A DNA stretch of 64,000 nt from Corynebacterium kalidii (GCF_022869005.1 NZ_JALIEA010000017.1:620001-684000), one strand, 5' to 3'; shown: positions 24,141-33,579, counted from the stretch's first letter. Numbers and translations are program-made. The notes: a model not told the origin generated them from the sequence alone.

Positions 24141-25940
24141 ATGACTTCCCTCACGCGCCGTCTCCGCCTCCCCGTGTCCGGAGCCCTCCTGTCCACCGCC
24201 CTGGTACTCGGCGGGTGCTCGGCCCCGTGGAGCGACTCCCCCACCGACAGCTTCGTCTCCCTGGTCAACGACGGTGACTGGGCCGGGGCCGCCGGGTACA
24301 CCGACGACCCGGACGCCGCGGAGCGCTACCTCACCGAGATGGACGGCTCCATCGGCGAGACGTCGGCACAGCTGGACGTCGACGACGGGTCGACGACCAC
24401 CACCTGGACCGTCCCGTCCGGCGACGAGGTCACCTCCGAGGGGTCCCTGTCGACGGCCGACGACGACACGGTCGTCTGGGACCCGGCGATCTTCGCCTCC
24501 TCACTGACCCCGGAGACCGCGGTGTCCTACTCCGACGACCGCACCTACGGTCTCCCGGTCCTCGACGCACGCAACGACACCCAGATGTCCTGGACCACGG
24601 TCACCGTCTTCACCGCGACCCCCGACGACGGGACGGACCCCGGACAGCAGGCGTCGGCCATCGCCGAGGCGGTCCGTCCGGTGATCGACGACCTCGACAC
24701 CGACAGCGTCGCCGCACAGATCGCCGACGCCGGGGAGGACGGGGCGACGCTGTTCGCGCTGCGCCCGGAGGACACCGCCACGGTCGCCGGGGCTCTCGAC
24801 AGCGTCGCCGGGGTGACCTCGCGGGAGGAGGGCCGGCTGCTCTCGCCCACCGGGACGGCGTCGCCCGTCGACGGCGACCTGCGGGCCTACTGGGAGAAGC
24901 GTCTCGACGACACCGCCGGGTGGACGCTGACGACCACCGGCGACGACGAACGCGGACTCGAGGGCGAGGTCCTCGGCCAGAAGCAACCTGCCCACAGCGA
25001 GCCGGTGCGCACGACGATGGACATGGGGGTGCAGGCCGCCGCACGGCGCGCCGTCGATGCCGGATCCGCCGGGGACCGGGCCGCGTCCATCGTGGCGATC
25101 AACCCGTCCACCGGCGGTCTCGTCGCCTCGGCGCAGAACGCCGCCGCCGACCGCCAGGGCACGCCGGCGATGACCGGCCAGTTCCCGCCCGGATCGACCT
25201 TCAAGACCGTCACCACCGCCGCGGCACTGTCCCGGGGGACGGTGGGCCCGGACGACGAGGTCGAGTGTCCCGCCCAGGTCGAGGTCGACGGCCGGGTCAT
25301 CCCCAACGACGACGACTTCGACCTGGGGACGGTCCCGATGCACACCGCGTTCGCCGAATCGTGCAACACCACCCAGGCCCTGATCTCCCGGGGTCTGGAG
25401 CCCTCGGACATGAAGGACACCGCCGCCCAACTGGGGTTGGGAGTGGACTTCGGCGCGCCGGGCATGACGAGCGTGACCGGGTCGGTCCCGGTCACCGACC
25501 CCGGTGCCGCCCGGGTCGAGTCGGCGATCGGGCAGGGTGAGGTCCTGGCCTCCCCCTTCGGCCTGGCGTTGATGGAGGCGTCGGTCGCCGCCGGCGGCAG
25601 GATGGTCACCCCGTCGGTGGTCCAGGGCGAGGAGACCACCAGCGACCGGCCCGAGGGTGCCCCTGCTCCGTTGGACCCGGCCGTCGTCGACGCGCTGCGG
25701 GCGATGATGCGCGAGACGGTGACCTCCGGGACCGCCTCGTCCCTCAGCGACATCGACGGGCTGGGCGGGAAGACCGGCACCGCCGAGATCGGTGACGGCG
25801 CCGCCCACGGCTGGTTCGTCGGCAGCGTCGGTGACCTCGCCTTCTGCGTGTTCATCGAGGGTGCGGACTCCTCGGGACCGGCCGTGGAGATGGCCGGGGA
25901 CTTCCTGCGTGACGGTGCCCTGGACGAGGTCACCGGCTAA
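24141..25940 (+). CDS. Penicillin-binding transpeptidase, lipoprotein, NTF2-like N-terminus
   Basis: 599 residues. A signal peptide ends in the lipobox LVLGGC (Cys about 28), so it is anchored by a lipid on the outer membrane face. An NTF2-like MecA-N domain (about 35-150) and a dimerisation region are followed by the transpeptidase: SxxK in GSTFK with Ser about 352, SCN about 407, KTG in GGKTGTAE about 544. It cross-links peptidoglycan by D,D-transpeptidation and belongs to the class-B PBP2a-like group found in corynebacteria. No strong ribosome site is present before the ATG. Confidence 0.93.
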   Translation: MTSLTRRLRLPVSGALLSTALVLGGCSAPWSDSPTDSFVSLVNDGDWAGAAGYTDDPDAAERYLTEMDGSIGETSAQLDVDDGSTTTTWTVPSGDEVTSEGSLSTADDDTVVWDPAIFASSLTPETAVSYSDDRTYGLPVLDARNDTQMSWTTVTVFTATPDDGTDPGQQASAIAEAVRPVIDDLDTDSVAAQIADAGEDGATLFALRPEDTATVAGALDSVAGVTSREEGRLLSPTGTASPVDGDLRAYWEKRLDDTAGWTLTTTGDDERGLEGEVLGQKQPAHSEPVRTTMDMGVQAAARRAVDAGSAGDRAASIVAINPSTGGLVASAQNAAADRQGTPAMTGQFPPGSTFKTVTTAAALSRGTVGPDDEVECPAQVEVDGRVIPNDDDFDLGTVPMHTAFAESCNTTQALISRGLEPSDMKDTAAQLGLGVDFGAPGMTSVTGSVPVTDPGAARVESAIGQGEVLASPFGLALMEASVAAGGRMVTPSVVQGEETTSDRPEGAPAPLDPAVVDALRAMMRETVTSGTASSLSDIDGLGGKTGTAEIGDGAAHGWFVGSVGDLAFCVFIEGADSSGPAVEMAGDFLRDGALDEVTG

Positions 25941-25994
25941 CGTCCCGACGTCCCGGGGCGATGGAGTCGGCAGAACCAGAAGGAGTGGAACGTC

Positions 25995-26399
25995 ATGACC
26001 CTCACACGAAAGATCGTCACCGGTGCCGTCGCGGCGCTCGCCGTCGCCGGCCTGGCGGGTGGACCCTCGGCTGCGGCACAGCCGCCCGTGCCGGTCTCGT
26101 CGGTCCCTGCGGTCCCTTTCTCGGGCACGTGGGTCGACGTCAACCCGGTCGGCGGGGCGAAGCTCACCTTCGACCGGGGCCGGGTCTCCGGCACGGACGG
26201 CTGCAACGGCGTCGGATCGTCGTACACCGTCAACGGCAACGTCGCCGACGTCGCGCCGTTCGTCTCCACGTTGATGGCCTGTACCGGGCCGTGGAGCCCG
26301 TGGCTGCAGGGTGTGTCCACCGTCCACCACTACGGTGCCGTCCTCGTGGTCCACGGTGAGGACGGCGGCGTGCTCGGCGTGCTGCGTCCGGACCTGTGA
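25995..26399 (+). CDS. Secreted META-domain (HslJ-like) protein
   Basis: 134 residues: a Sec signal peptide with probable cleavage after GGPSAAA (about residue 28), then a META domain with GTWVDVN, DGCNGVGSSYTVNG and STLMACTG. The two cysteines of DGCN and MACT may form a disulphide. AAGGAG precedes the ATG. Overlaps the next META protein gene by 1 nt at the ATG. META-domain proteins are often linked to stress or antibiotic tolerance; the exact function is unknown. Confidence 0.83.
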   Translation: MTLTRKIVTGAVAALAVAGLAGGPSAAAQPPVPVSSVPAVPFSGTWVDVNPVGGAKLTFDRGRVSGTDGCNGVGSSYTVNGNVADVAPFVSTLMACTGPWSPWLQGVSTVHHYGAVLVVHGEDGGVLGVLRPDL

Positions 26400-26848
26400 T
26401 GCGCACGCGACGCGGCGGCACCGCCGCCGTCGCCGCGGCGCTGCTCGCCGTCGGGCTGACGGCGTGCGGCGACACCGGGACGACGCCAACGACAGAGACG
26501 ACACAGACGGAGGCCTCCACCGTGACCACTCCCGCCACACCCGCCGGTTTCACCGGCACCTGGGTCGACCCCGACGGCAAGGGCTACCTGACGTTCGACG
26601 GTGACGGCGGGATCACCGGCAGCGACGCCTGCAACGGCATCACCACCACTTACACCGTCGAGGGCACCACCGCCACGGTGGAGCCGTTCCCCACCACGAT
26701 GATGGCCTGCGGCGACGGCTGGTCGCAGTGGCTGCTCGGCGTGACCACCGTGGAACTGCGCGACGGGACCCTCGGCGTGCTGGGCCGGGACGGCGAGGAG
26801 CTGGGCACCCTCGTCCCCGGCGACGCCCCCGGAACCAGCCGGGGATGA
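26399..26848 (+). CDS. META-domain lipoprotein (paralogue of the previous gene)
   Basis: 149 residues. The signal ends in a lipobox VGLTAC, followed by a Thr-rich linker (about 25-50) and a META domain with GTWVDPDGKGYL, SDACNGITTTYTV and TMMACGDGW. These motifs line up with the upstream secreted paralogue, so the pair arose by duplication; one copy is soluble, this one lipid-anchored. The ATG overlaps the preceding TGA; a GTG one codon upstream is an equal candidate. Confidence 0.83.
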   Translation: MRTRRGGTAAVAAALLAVGLTACGDTGTTPTTETTQTEASTVTTPATPAGFTGTWVDPDGKGYLTFDGDGGITGSDACNGITTTYTVEGTTATVEPFPTTMMACGDGWSQWLLGVTTVELRDGTLGVLGRDGEELGTLVPGDAPGTSRG

Positions 26849-27723
26849 CGCCCGTCCGGCTGGTCGCCACCGACCTGGACCACACGCTGCTGCGCGGCGA
26901 CCGGACCGTGAGCCGACGGACCGTCGCGGCCCTCACCGCCGTGCGGTCGACCGGGGTCCGGGTCGTCCCCGTCACCGCGCGCAATGTCCGCGGGGTCAGG
27001 GCCGTCAACGGTCAGGCCGCGTTCTCCGACTGGGCCGTCTGCGGCAACGGGGCGTGTGCCGTGCACCTCGACACGTCCGAGACGCTGTTCTCCGCCGAGA
27101 TCGGCACCGCCGCCCTGACCCGGGTGATGGCGACGGTCCGGGACCGTGTGCCCGACGTCCGCTTCGCCGTGGTCCGCGACCTCGGTGCCCGTTTCCTCGC
27201 CGAGGACGGCTACGCCCGCCTGGCGGTCACCGCGGACCACAGCCGTGACCCGGCGACGATGGAGCGGGCGGACGTCACCGCGCTCGCGGCCGCGCCGGCG
27301 GGGAAACTGGTGTTCCGCCACCCCACGCTTCCCGCGTCCGAGCTGTTCGCCCGGGTCGCCCGGCAGCCCGGGGTGACCCGGGGACTCGGCGAGGTGGAGG
27401 TCACCCTCTCCGGTGCACCGTTCGTGGAGGTGATGGCCGCCGGGGTCGACAAGGCGACCGGCTTGTCCCGGTTGTGCTCCCACCTGGGCATCGACCGCAG
27501 TGAGGTGCTGGCGTTCGGCGACGGGCTCAACGACGTCGGGATGCTCGCCTGGGCCGGGCGTGGCGTGGCCGTGGCGAACGCGGACCCGGCCGTCCTCGCC
27601 GTCGCCGACGACGTCACCGCCGCGGCGGACGACGACGGGGTGGCGTCGGTGCTCGAGCGGCTCAGCGACGGTGTCCGTGACAATGTCAGCGACACTGCGA
27701 CAGGACCCCGGCGATCGTCCTGA
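26845..27723 (+). CDS. HAD-superfamily (Cof/YbiV type) phosphatase
   Basis: 292 residues. HAD motif I is LVATDLDHTLL (nucleophile Asp), motif II VVPVTARN, and motifs III/IV are LAFGDGLNDVGML near the C-terminus with the lysine VDKATGLSRLC before them. A large C2B cap lies between. These enzymes hydrolyse sugar or cofactor phosphates; the substrate is not evident. ATG overlaps the preceding lipoprotein stop (ATGA). The last 38 nt overlap the convergent MocR gene. Confidence 0.87.
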   Translation: MTPVRLVATDLDHTLLRGDRTVSRRTVAALTAVRSTGVRVVPVTARNVRGVRAVNGQAAFSDWAVCGNGACAVHLDTSETLFSAEIGTAALTRVMATVRDRVPDVRFAVVRDLGARFLAEDGYARLAVTADHSRDPATMERADVTALAAAPAGKLVFRHPTLPASELFARVARQPGVTRGLGEVEVTLSGAPFVEVMAAGVDKATGLSRLCSHLGIDRSEVLAFGDGLNDVGMLAWAGRGVAVANADPAVLAVADDVTAAADDDGVASVLERLSDGVRDNVSDTATGPRRSS

Positions 27724-29149
27724 CCGCAGGGTCGAAACGTCCCGGGTCCGGTCCGGCGAAGTTGAGCCGGATGAACGTGCCGGTGGGTTCCGCGGGGAAC
27801 AGACCGTCGCCGGAGGCGATCATCACCCCGGCGCGTTCGCACTCGACGACGAGCCGGTGCAGGTCGGTGTCGTCGGGTAGCCGGACCCACAGGTTCAGTC
27901 CGCCGCCGGGGAGCCCCGTCAGCACGGCCTCCGGCAGGTGGGTGCGCACGGCGTCGGCGAGCAGGTCGCGGCGGGAGCGTAGGTGGCCCCGGAGGGCGTT
28001 GCGGTGGGTGCGCCAGGCGGGTTGGCTGACGACGTCGAGGGCCGCGGTCTGCAGCAGGGGGCTGACGTACATCGCCGAGGCTGCGACGTTGCCCCGGATG
28101 CGTTCACCGACCGGGCCGCGGGCGACGACGGCGCCGACCCGCAGTGCCGGGGAGACGCTCTTGGTGAGGGACCGCAGGTAGATCACCCTGCCGGCGTCGT
28201 CGTGGGCGGCCATCGGGGCGGGTTCGGGGTGGTCGGTCATGCCGAAGTCGCGGGCCCAGTCGTCCTCGATGAGGAAGGCGCCGTGGCGGGTGAGGATGTC
28301 GGTGACCTCGCGTCGGCGGGACGGGGCCCAGGTGATTCCGGTGGGGTTGGCGTGGCGGGGTTGGGCGTAGAAGGCGCGGGCTCCGGTGCGGGTGAGGGTG
28401 CGGTCGAGTTCGACGGGGTCCGGTCCGCTGTCGCCGCCGACGGTGGGGACCAGGCGGACCCCTGACTCGCCGGCGGCGAGGATCGCGCCCCAGTAGGTGG
28501 GTGACTCGATGACCACCGGGTCGCCGGGGGCGGCGACGGCGCGGAAGATCGCCGCGAGGCCGGACTGGGTTCCGGGCAGGACGGTGACGTCGGCTGCCGC
28601 TGCCGGTGTGGTCCCCGCGGGGGTATCCTGGGCCAGTTCGTGGGCGAACCAGTGCCGGAGTCCGGGCATCCCGGCGCGTGGGGCGGCGGTGACCGCGGCG
28701 TCGCTGCGGGCGGCGCGGGCCAGGGCCTGCCGGACGAGTTTCTCCGGTAGCAGGCGTCGGTCGGGGTATCCGTTGTGCAGGCTGACGGCGTCCTCGGGGG
28801 TCGGTCGCAGTGGTCCGTCGCCGCCGCTGCCGGCGGCGGTCGCGGCTGCCGCAGTCGCCGCAGTCGCCCCGGAGGTGGTGGGGGCGCCGAGTGCCCCGGC
28901 CTGCCAGGAGTAGTCGGCGGGGTGCATCCGTCGTCCTGCCGGGCCTGCGGCGACGAAGGTCCCCACTCCGGGGCGGGTCTCCACGAGGCCTTCGGCGACG
29001 AGGGTGCGCAGCGCCGACTGGACGGTTCCGGGGCCGACGCCGTGGTCGCGGACCAGTGCGCGGGTGGCCGGTAGTGGGGTTCCGACGGCTTTCCCGTCGA
29101 TCCATCGGCGGAGTTCCGTCACGAGGTGCGTACTGCTACTCTGAGACAT
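27686..29149 (-). CDS. MocR/GntR-type regulator with aminotransferase domain
   Basis: 487 residues. A GntR winged helix (about 5-70: GTPLPATRALVRDHGVGPGTVQSALRTL in part) and an Ala-rich linker (85-110) precede a fold-type-I aminotransferase domain: ARHANPTGIT-like ANPTG motif, the Asp of FLIEDDWARD and the PLP lysine in YLRSLTKSVSPALRVG. MocR proteins sense PLP-amino acid adducts. Its ATG overlaps the ATG of the divergent exporter by two bases, so it almost certainly controls that gene and perhaps itself. Confidence 0.9.
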   Translation of the reverse strand: MSQSSSTHLVTELRRWIDGKAVGTPLPATRALVRDHGVGPGTVQSALRTLVAEGLVETRPGVGTFVAAGPAGRRMHPADYSWQAGALGAPTTSGATAATAAAATAAGSGGDGPLRPTPEDAVSLHNGYPDRRLLPEKLVRQALARAARSDAAVTAAPRAGMPGLRHWFAHELAQDTPAGTTPAAAADVTVLPGTQSGLAAIFRAVAAPGDPVVIESPTYWGAILAAGESGVRLVPTVGGDSGPDPVELDRTLTRTGARAFYAQPRHANPTGITWAPSRRREVTDILTRHGAFLIEDDWARDFGMTDHPEPAPMAAHDDAGRVIYLRSLTKSVSPALRVGAVVARGPVGERIRGNVAASAMYVSPLLQTAALDVVSQPAWRTHRNALRGHLRSRRDLLADAVRTHLPEAVLTGLPGGGLNLWVRLPDDTDLHRLVVECERAGVMIASGDGLFPAEPTGTFIRLNFAGPDPGRFDPAVRTIAGVLSQCR

Positions 29150-29171
29150 GAATGATCATAGTAGCGCTACT
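29131..29171. promoter_or_regulatory. Shared divergent promoter/operator of MocR and EamA genes
   Basis: Contains TACTGCTACT (29131-29140) and the perfect 12-bp palindrome AGTAGCGCTACT (29160-29171), which share AGTAGC half sites. Plus-strand TACTCT (29137-29142) lies 5 nt before the EamA ATG; minus-strand TACTAT (29163-29158) lies 8 nt before the MocR ATG. Both genes therefore look leaderless, with their -10 regions embedded in the half sites. Operator role is inferred. Confidence 0.6.
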
Positions 29172-30155
29172 GCCGGCAACGGTCCACCGATACTGCCGCC
29201 GATCCTGCCGCCGGGGCTGTGGTGGGGAGCGCTCGGTGTCCTCGCCTTCTCCCTGACCGTCCCCCTCACCCGGGTCGCCGTCACCGGAGGTCTGTCCCCG
29301 GTGTTCACGGGCACCGGACGGGCCGTCGTCGCCGCGGTACTCGCCGGCGTCGCGCTCCTCGTCACCGGCCAGTACCGGCGACGACCCCACGCCCGGCAGT
29401 GGCTACGGCTGGGCCTGGTCACGGGCGGCGTCGTCGTCGGGTTCCCCGTCTGCACCTCGTTCGCCCTCCAGGACGTCCCGGCCGCCCACGGTGCCGTGGT
29501 CATCGCGGCGCTCCCGGCGGCCACCGCCGCTGTCACCGTCCTGCGCACCAAGGAACGTGCCGGCGTGAGGTTCTGGGCCGCGGCCGCACTGGGAGCGGCC
29601 GCGGCCGCCACCGCCGGCGTCCTGCACGGCGGCGGGACCGGAGGAGGCCTCCACGGCGCGGACCTCCTTCTGCTCGCCGCCGTGGCCACGGGGGCCGTCG
29701 GCTACGCGGAGGGTGGACTGCTCTCCCGCGAGCTCGGGTCCTGGCAGACCATCTGCTGGGCGCTGGTCCTGGGGTCACCCGTGATGGCCGTCCTGTCCGT
29801 CCTTTCCCTCCTGTCGGTGGCGGGGTCGGCCGGGACGGCATGGTCGGCGGTCAGCCCCGACGCCTGGGCCGCGTTCGGGTACCTCGGCGTGGTGAGCATG
29901 TTCCTGGGCTTCTTCGCCTGGTACCGCGGCCTCGCCCTCGGGCCCATGCTCCAGGTCAGTCAGGTCCAGCTGGTCCAGCCGTTGCTGAGCATCGCCTGGG
30001 CCGTGCTGCTGCTGGGGGAACACGTCACCCTGCCCACCCTGCTGAGTGGCCTTCTCGTCATCGCCTGCGCCACAACCGCCGTCCGCGCCCGGACAACCCG
30101 GACAACCCGGACAACACCGTCCCAACCACCTACCGCCATGGAGGAGAAACCGTGA
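29148..30155 (+). CDS. EamA/DMT-family transporter
   Basis: 335 residues, ten predicted helices in two EamA repeats (about 25-150 and 165-310). Typical export-type drug/metabolite transporter of amino acids or related compounds. The ATG overlaps that of the divergent MocR regulator. Ends with a Thr/Arg-rich tail and GGAGGAG, which serves the next gene; the stop overlaps the next GTG (GTGA). Context suggests efflux of an amino-acid-like compound linked to the downstream aminotransferase. Confidence 0.88.
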   Translation: MNDHSSATAGNGPPILPPILPPGLWWGALGVLAFSLTVPLTRVAVTGGLSPVFTGTGRAVVAAVLAGVALLVTGQYRRRPHARQWLRLGLVTGGVVVGFPVCTSFALQDVPAAHGAVVIAALPAATAAVTVLRTKERAGVRFWAAAALGAAAAATAGVLHGGGTGGGLHGADLLLLAAVATGAVGYAEGGLLSRELGSWQTICWALVLGSPVMAVLSVLSLLSVAGSAGTAWSAVSPDAWAAFGYLGVVSMFLGFFAWYRGLALGPMLQVSQVQLVQPLLSIAWAVLLLGEHVTLPTLLSGLLVIACATTAVRARTTRTTRTTPSQPPTAMEEKP

Positions 30156-31432
30156 ACCACCCCCGAACCACAGCACCGAGGACCGTCCGTCAGTCGTCGA
30201 AGCTCCGCAACGTCCTCTACGAGATCCGTGGACCGGTCGCCGCCCGCGCCGCGGCGATGGAACGCGCCGGAACCGAGGTCCTCAAACTCAACATCGGCAA
30301 CCCGCAACCGTTCGGCTTCGCCGCGCCCCCGCAGATCACCGCACGGATGTCGCAGGCCCTGCCCGACTCGCACGGCTACTCCGACTCCCACGGCATCCCC
30401 GCCGCCCTGGACGCGGTCATCGCCCGCTACGGTGCGGTGTCCGGTTTCCCGGAGCTGCGCCGGCAGGACGTCTACCTCGGCAACGGGGTCAGTGAACTGA
30501 TCACCATGACCTGCCAGGCACTGGTCGACAACCACGACGAGGTCCTCGTCCCCGCGCCCGACTACCCGCTGTGGACGGCGATGGTGACCCTCGCCGGCGG
30601 CACCGCCGTGCACTACGCCTGCGACGAGGACGACGACTGGAACCCGGACCTGGCGGACATGGAGTCCCGGATCACCGACCGCACCACCGCGATCGTGGTC
30701 ATCAACCCGAACAACCCCACCGGCGCCGTCTACCCGCCGCACATCCTCCGGGGCATCGCCGACATCGCCCGCCGGCACTCGCTGACGCTGCTGGTCGACG
30801 AGATCTACGACACGATCACCTACGACGGGGCGGTCCACACCCATCTCGCCGCGGTCGCCCCGGACGTGCTGACCCTGAGCTACTCCGGACTGTCGAAGAG
30901 CAGCCGCCTGGCCGGGTACCGCGCCGGGTGGATGGTGGTCACCGGACCGAAGGAGCACGCCACGGACTTCCTGCACGGCCTGGATCTCATGGCGTCGACA
31001 CGTCTGTGCCCCAACGTCCCCGGGCAGCACGCCGTCGTGGCGGCGCTCGGTGGCGAGGGGTGCGCCGCCGACGACACGATCACCGGTCTCACCGGGCCAG
31101 CTGGACGGCTCGCCCGGCAGCGTGACACCGTCAGCTCGGCGCTCAACGGCATGGACGGGGTCAGCTGCGTGACCCCTCGTGGGGCGTTGTACGCCTTCCC
31201 GCGGCTCGACCCGGCCGTCCACCCGGTCCACGACGACGAACAGCTGGTCATGGACCTGCTGGAGCAGGAGCACATCCTGCTGGTCCACGGCACCGGCTTC
31301 AACTGGCCGGCCCCGGACCACCTGAGGATCGTGCTGCTGCCCCCGGAGCAGGTGCTGGCCACCGCGATGGAGCGGCTCGGGAACTTCCTGGCCGGCTACC
31401 GTCAGGACGGGCCGCCGAAACTCCGGCGGTAG
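30152..31432 (+). CDS. AlaT-like alanine/valine aminotransferase paralogue
   Basis: 426 residues, class I/II fold-type-I aminotransferase. Substrate and PLP motifs: LNIGNP, GYSDSHGIPAA, INPNNPTGAVYP, VDEIYD, PLP lysine in YSGLSKSSRLAGYRAGWMV, and ASTRLCPNVPGQHAV. These match corynebacterial AlaT almost motif for motif, but the regulator and transporter context is not that of a housekeeping alaT, so it is probably an additional copy. GTG start with GGAGGAG, coupled to the transporter gene. The last 31 nt overlap the convergent GlxA gene. Confidence 0.87.
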   Translation: MNHPRTTAPRTVRQSSKLRNVLYEIRGPVAARAAAMERAGTEVLKLNIGNPQPFGFAAPPQITARMSQALPDSHGYSDSHGIPAALDAVIARYGAVSGFPELRRQDVYLGNGVSELITMTCQALVDNHDEVLVPAPDYPLWTAMVTLAGGTAVHYACDEDDDWNPDLADMESRITDRTTAIVVINPNNPTGAVYPPHILRGIADIARRHSLTLLVDEIYDTITYDGAVHTHLAAVAPDVLTLSYSGLSKSSRLAGYRAGWMVVTGPKEHATDFLHGLDLMASTRLCPNVPGQHAVVAALGGEGCAADDTITGLTGPAGRLARQRDTVSSALNGMDGVSCVTPRGALYAFPRLDPAVHPVHDDEQLVMDLLEQEHILLVHGTGFNWPAPDHLRIVLLPPEQVLATAMERLGNFLAGYRQDGPPKLRR

Positions 31433-32376
31433 GCCGTGGGTGTGACCCCGAGCTGGGCGACCATGTGCCGGCGCATCGTCGTCGCCGTACCGAAGCCCGC
31501 CCGACGGGCGACGGCGTCGACGGTGAGGCCGGTGACCTCGAGGAGCCGACGGGCCTCGGAGACCCGTTGCCGGATGAGCCAGGTGGCGGGCGGTTCCCCG
31601 AGTTCGGCGGTGAACCGGCGCTGGAAATGGCGCAGTGACATCCCGGCCCGGCGCGCGCAGTCGGTCACCGTCAGCGGCTCCGACAGGTGCTCGGTCATCC
31701 ACTGGAGCACCGGTGCCATCCCGGTCTCCGGGCGTACGGCGGGACGTTCGATGAACTGGGCCTGGCCGCCCGCCCGGTGCGGCGCGACCACCATCCGCCG
31801 GGCGATACGCGTCGCGACCTGCTCTCCCATGTCGCGCCGCACCAGGTGCAGGCAGAGGTCGATCCCGGCGGCGACGCCGGCGCTCGTGGCGACATGTCCG
31901 TGGTCTATGTAGAGGACACCGGGGTCGACGGTGAGCGCCGGGTAGGTCTCCTGCAGCTCCCCGGCGCGGTACCAGTGGGTGGTCACCGTCAGGCCGTCCA
32001 GCAGCCCGGCGGCGGCGAGGGCGAACGCCCCTGTGCAGATGGAGACGATACGCACCCCCGCCTCCGACGCCCGGACCAGCAGATCGAGCACCTCCCGCGT
32101 CCCCGGGTCAGCGGTGTCGAGGCGGCTGTTGAACCCCGGGACGACGACCGTGTCCGCCTGCAGGACAACGTCCGGACCGCAGACACCCCCGACGGTGAAC
32201 CCGGTGGACGTCTCCACCTCCCCGGGGGCGTTGCCGGCCACCGTCGTCCGGTACTCGTCCTCCTCCCGGAAGCCGAAGACCTGGGCCGCCGTCGACAGGT
32301 CGAAGGCCACGACATGGGGAAGCGCCAGGATGACGACGTGATGGGCGCCCGCGGAATGGCGCGTAATGTTCGGCAC
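31402..32376 (-). CDS. GlxA-type transcriptional regulator (DJ-1/PfpI plus AraC domain)
   Basis: 324 residues. An N-terminal DJ-1/PfpI-like domain (about 10-185, with [13 protein letters not shown] as the nucleophile-elbow equivalent) joins an AraC/XylS DNA-binding domain (about 220-320) with [20 protein letters not shown] and [18 protein letters not shown]. Such GATase1-like regulators sense small molecules and activate catabolic genes. GTG start at 32376. Its divergent neighbours include an NTF2 protein and a second DJ-1 protein, likely targets. Confidence 0.88.
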   Translation of the reverse strand: MPNITRHSAGAHHVVILALPHVVAFDLSTAAQVFGFREEDEYRTTVAGNAPGEVETSTGFTVGGVCGPDVVLQADTVVVPGFNSRLDTADPGTREVLDLLVRASEAGVRIVSICTGAFALAAAGLLDGLTVTTHWYRAGELQETYPALTVDPGVLYIDHGHVATSAGVAAGIDLCLHLVRRDMGEQVATRIARRMVVAPHRAGGQAQFIERPAVRPETGMAPVLQWMTEHLSEPLTVTDCARRAGMSLRHFQRRFTAELGEPPATWLIRQRVSEARRLLEVTGLTVDAVARRAGFGTATTMRRHMVAQLGVTPTAYRRSFGGPS

Positions 32377-32416
32377 AGGTCATTTATGCCACTCACCCGT
32401 GCCGGTGTCCACCCCG

Positions 32417-32422
32417 TAGCGT
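32417..32422 (+). promoter_or_regulatory. Putative leaderless -10 (TAGCGT) for the NTF2-like gene
   Basis: TAGCGT ends 7 nt before the ATG at 32430, with no ribosome site between. It sits in the 53-nt spacer divergent from the GlxA regulator. Confidence 0.45.
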
Positions 32423-32429
32423 CGGAACC

Positions 32430-32867
32430 ATGACAACCCACCCCACACCCCCGTTCACCCTGGACACCGCCCTGGCGAAGGTCCAGGCCGCCGAAGACGC
32501 CTGGAACACCCGCGACCCGCAGCGGGTGGCGCTGGCCTACACCCCCGACACCGAATGGCGGAACCGGGGAGAACACGTCGTCGGCCGCGCCGCCGTCGTC
32601 GACTTCCTCACCCGCAAGTGGGCCCGCGAACTCGACTACCGACTGCGCAAGAACCTCTGGGCATTCAGCGGCAACAGGATCGCCGTGCGCTTCCAGTACG
32701 AGTGGCACGACGCGCAGGGCCAGTGGTGGAGGTCCTACGGCAACGAGCTCTGGGAGTTCGACGACGACGGACTGATGGCGCGGCGTGAAGCCAGCATCAA
32801 CGACGTCGCCGTATCCCGGTCGGAGCTGCGCGTGACCCCCGCCGACGGTGAGGTCCCGGCATGGTGA
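32430..32867 (+). CDS. DUF1348-type NTF2-like protein
   Basis: 145 residues: an SnoaL/NTF2-like cone with [33 protein letters not shown] and [20 protein letters not shown], the pattern of DUF1348. Enzymatic or binding role unknown. The end overlaps the next gene by 7 nt, indicating co-translation. Divergently placed from the GlxA-type regulator. Confidence 0.8.
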   Translation: MTTHPTPPFTLDTALAKVQAAEDAWNTRDPQRVALAYTPDTEWRNRGEHVVGRAAVVDFLTRKWARELDYRLRKNLWAFSGNRIAVRFQYEWHDAQGQWWRSYGNELWEFDDDGLMARREASINDVAVSRSELRVTPADGEVPAW

Positions 32868-33547
32868 CGACCGGAGACCCGGCAGCCACCAGGACGGTGA
32901 CCGTGCTTCTCTACGAGGGCTTCGAGGTCCTCGATGTCTTCGGACCGGTGGAGATCCTCTCCCACGTGCCGGGGTGGACCGTCGTGTACGCCGGGGTGGC
33001 GGCTCAAGCCGGGGACCCGGTCCGCAGTGCACAGGGCGCGCAGGTCCAGGCGGACCTGGGGCTCGCCGACCTGTGCCGCGCACCCGACGGGCCCGACATC
33101 CTGCTCGTCCCCGGCGGCATCGGCACCCGGACCCTCGTCGGCGACGCCGGTGTCCTGGCCGACATCGCCGGGATCTGCCGACACGCCACGGTGGTCACGT
33201 CGGTGTGCACCGGTTCGGCGGTGCTCGCCGCCGCCGGTGTCCTGGAGGGGCGCCGGGCGACGTCGAACAAGAAGTCGTGGGCCTGGGCCACCTCCCAGGG
33301 AGAGCGGGTCGACTGGATCCCGCAGGCGCGGTGGGTCCTCGACACCGGGACCCCCACCGGGGACGACCGCGCCGACGCACCGGTGTGGACCTCGTCCGGG
33401 GTCGCCGCCGGGATGGACATGACGCACGCCCTGGTCACCGCGCTGGCCGGGCCGACCGTGGCGGACCGGATCACCGACGACATCGAGCTCGATGTCCACC
33501 GTGACCCGGGGTGGGACCCGTTCGCCGCCGTGCACGGTGCGAACTGA
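32861..33547 (+). CDS. DJ-1/PfpI-family protein
   Basis: 228 residues. Single DJ-1/PfpI domain with the N-terminal [18 protein letters not shown], a loop LLVPGGIGT and the nucleophile elbow [14 protein letters not shown] (Cys). Resembles isonitrile-hydratase-like and ThiJ-like members; specific activity unknown. Overlaps the NTF2-like gene by 7 nt. Shares family with the N-terminal domain of the nearby regulator. Confidence 0.82.
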   Translation: MVTTGDPAATRTVTVLLYEGFEVLDVFGPVEILSHVPGWTVVYAGVAAQAGDPVRSAQGAQVQADLGLADLCRAPDGPDILLVPGGIGTRTLVGDAGVLADIAGICRHATVVTSVCTGSAVLAAAGVLEGRRATSNKKSWAWATSQGERVDWIPQARWVLDTGTPTGDDRADAPVWTSSGVAAGMDMTHALVTALAGPTVADRITDDIELDVHRDPGWDPFAAVHGAN

Positions 33548-33579
33548 CACCGTGTGGTCCCGCACCACGCCCGCTGACC

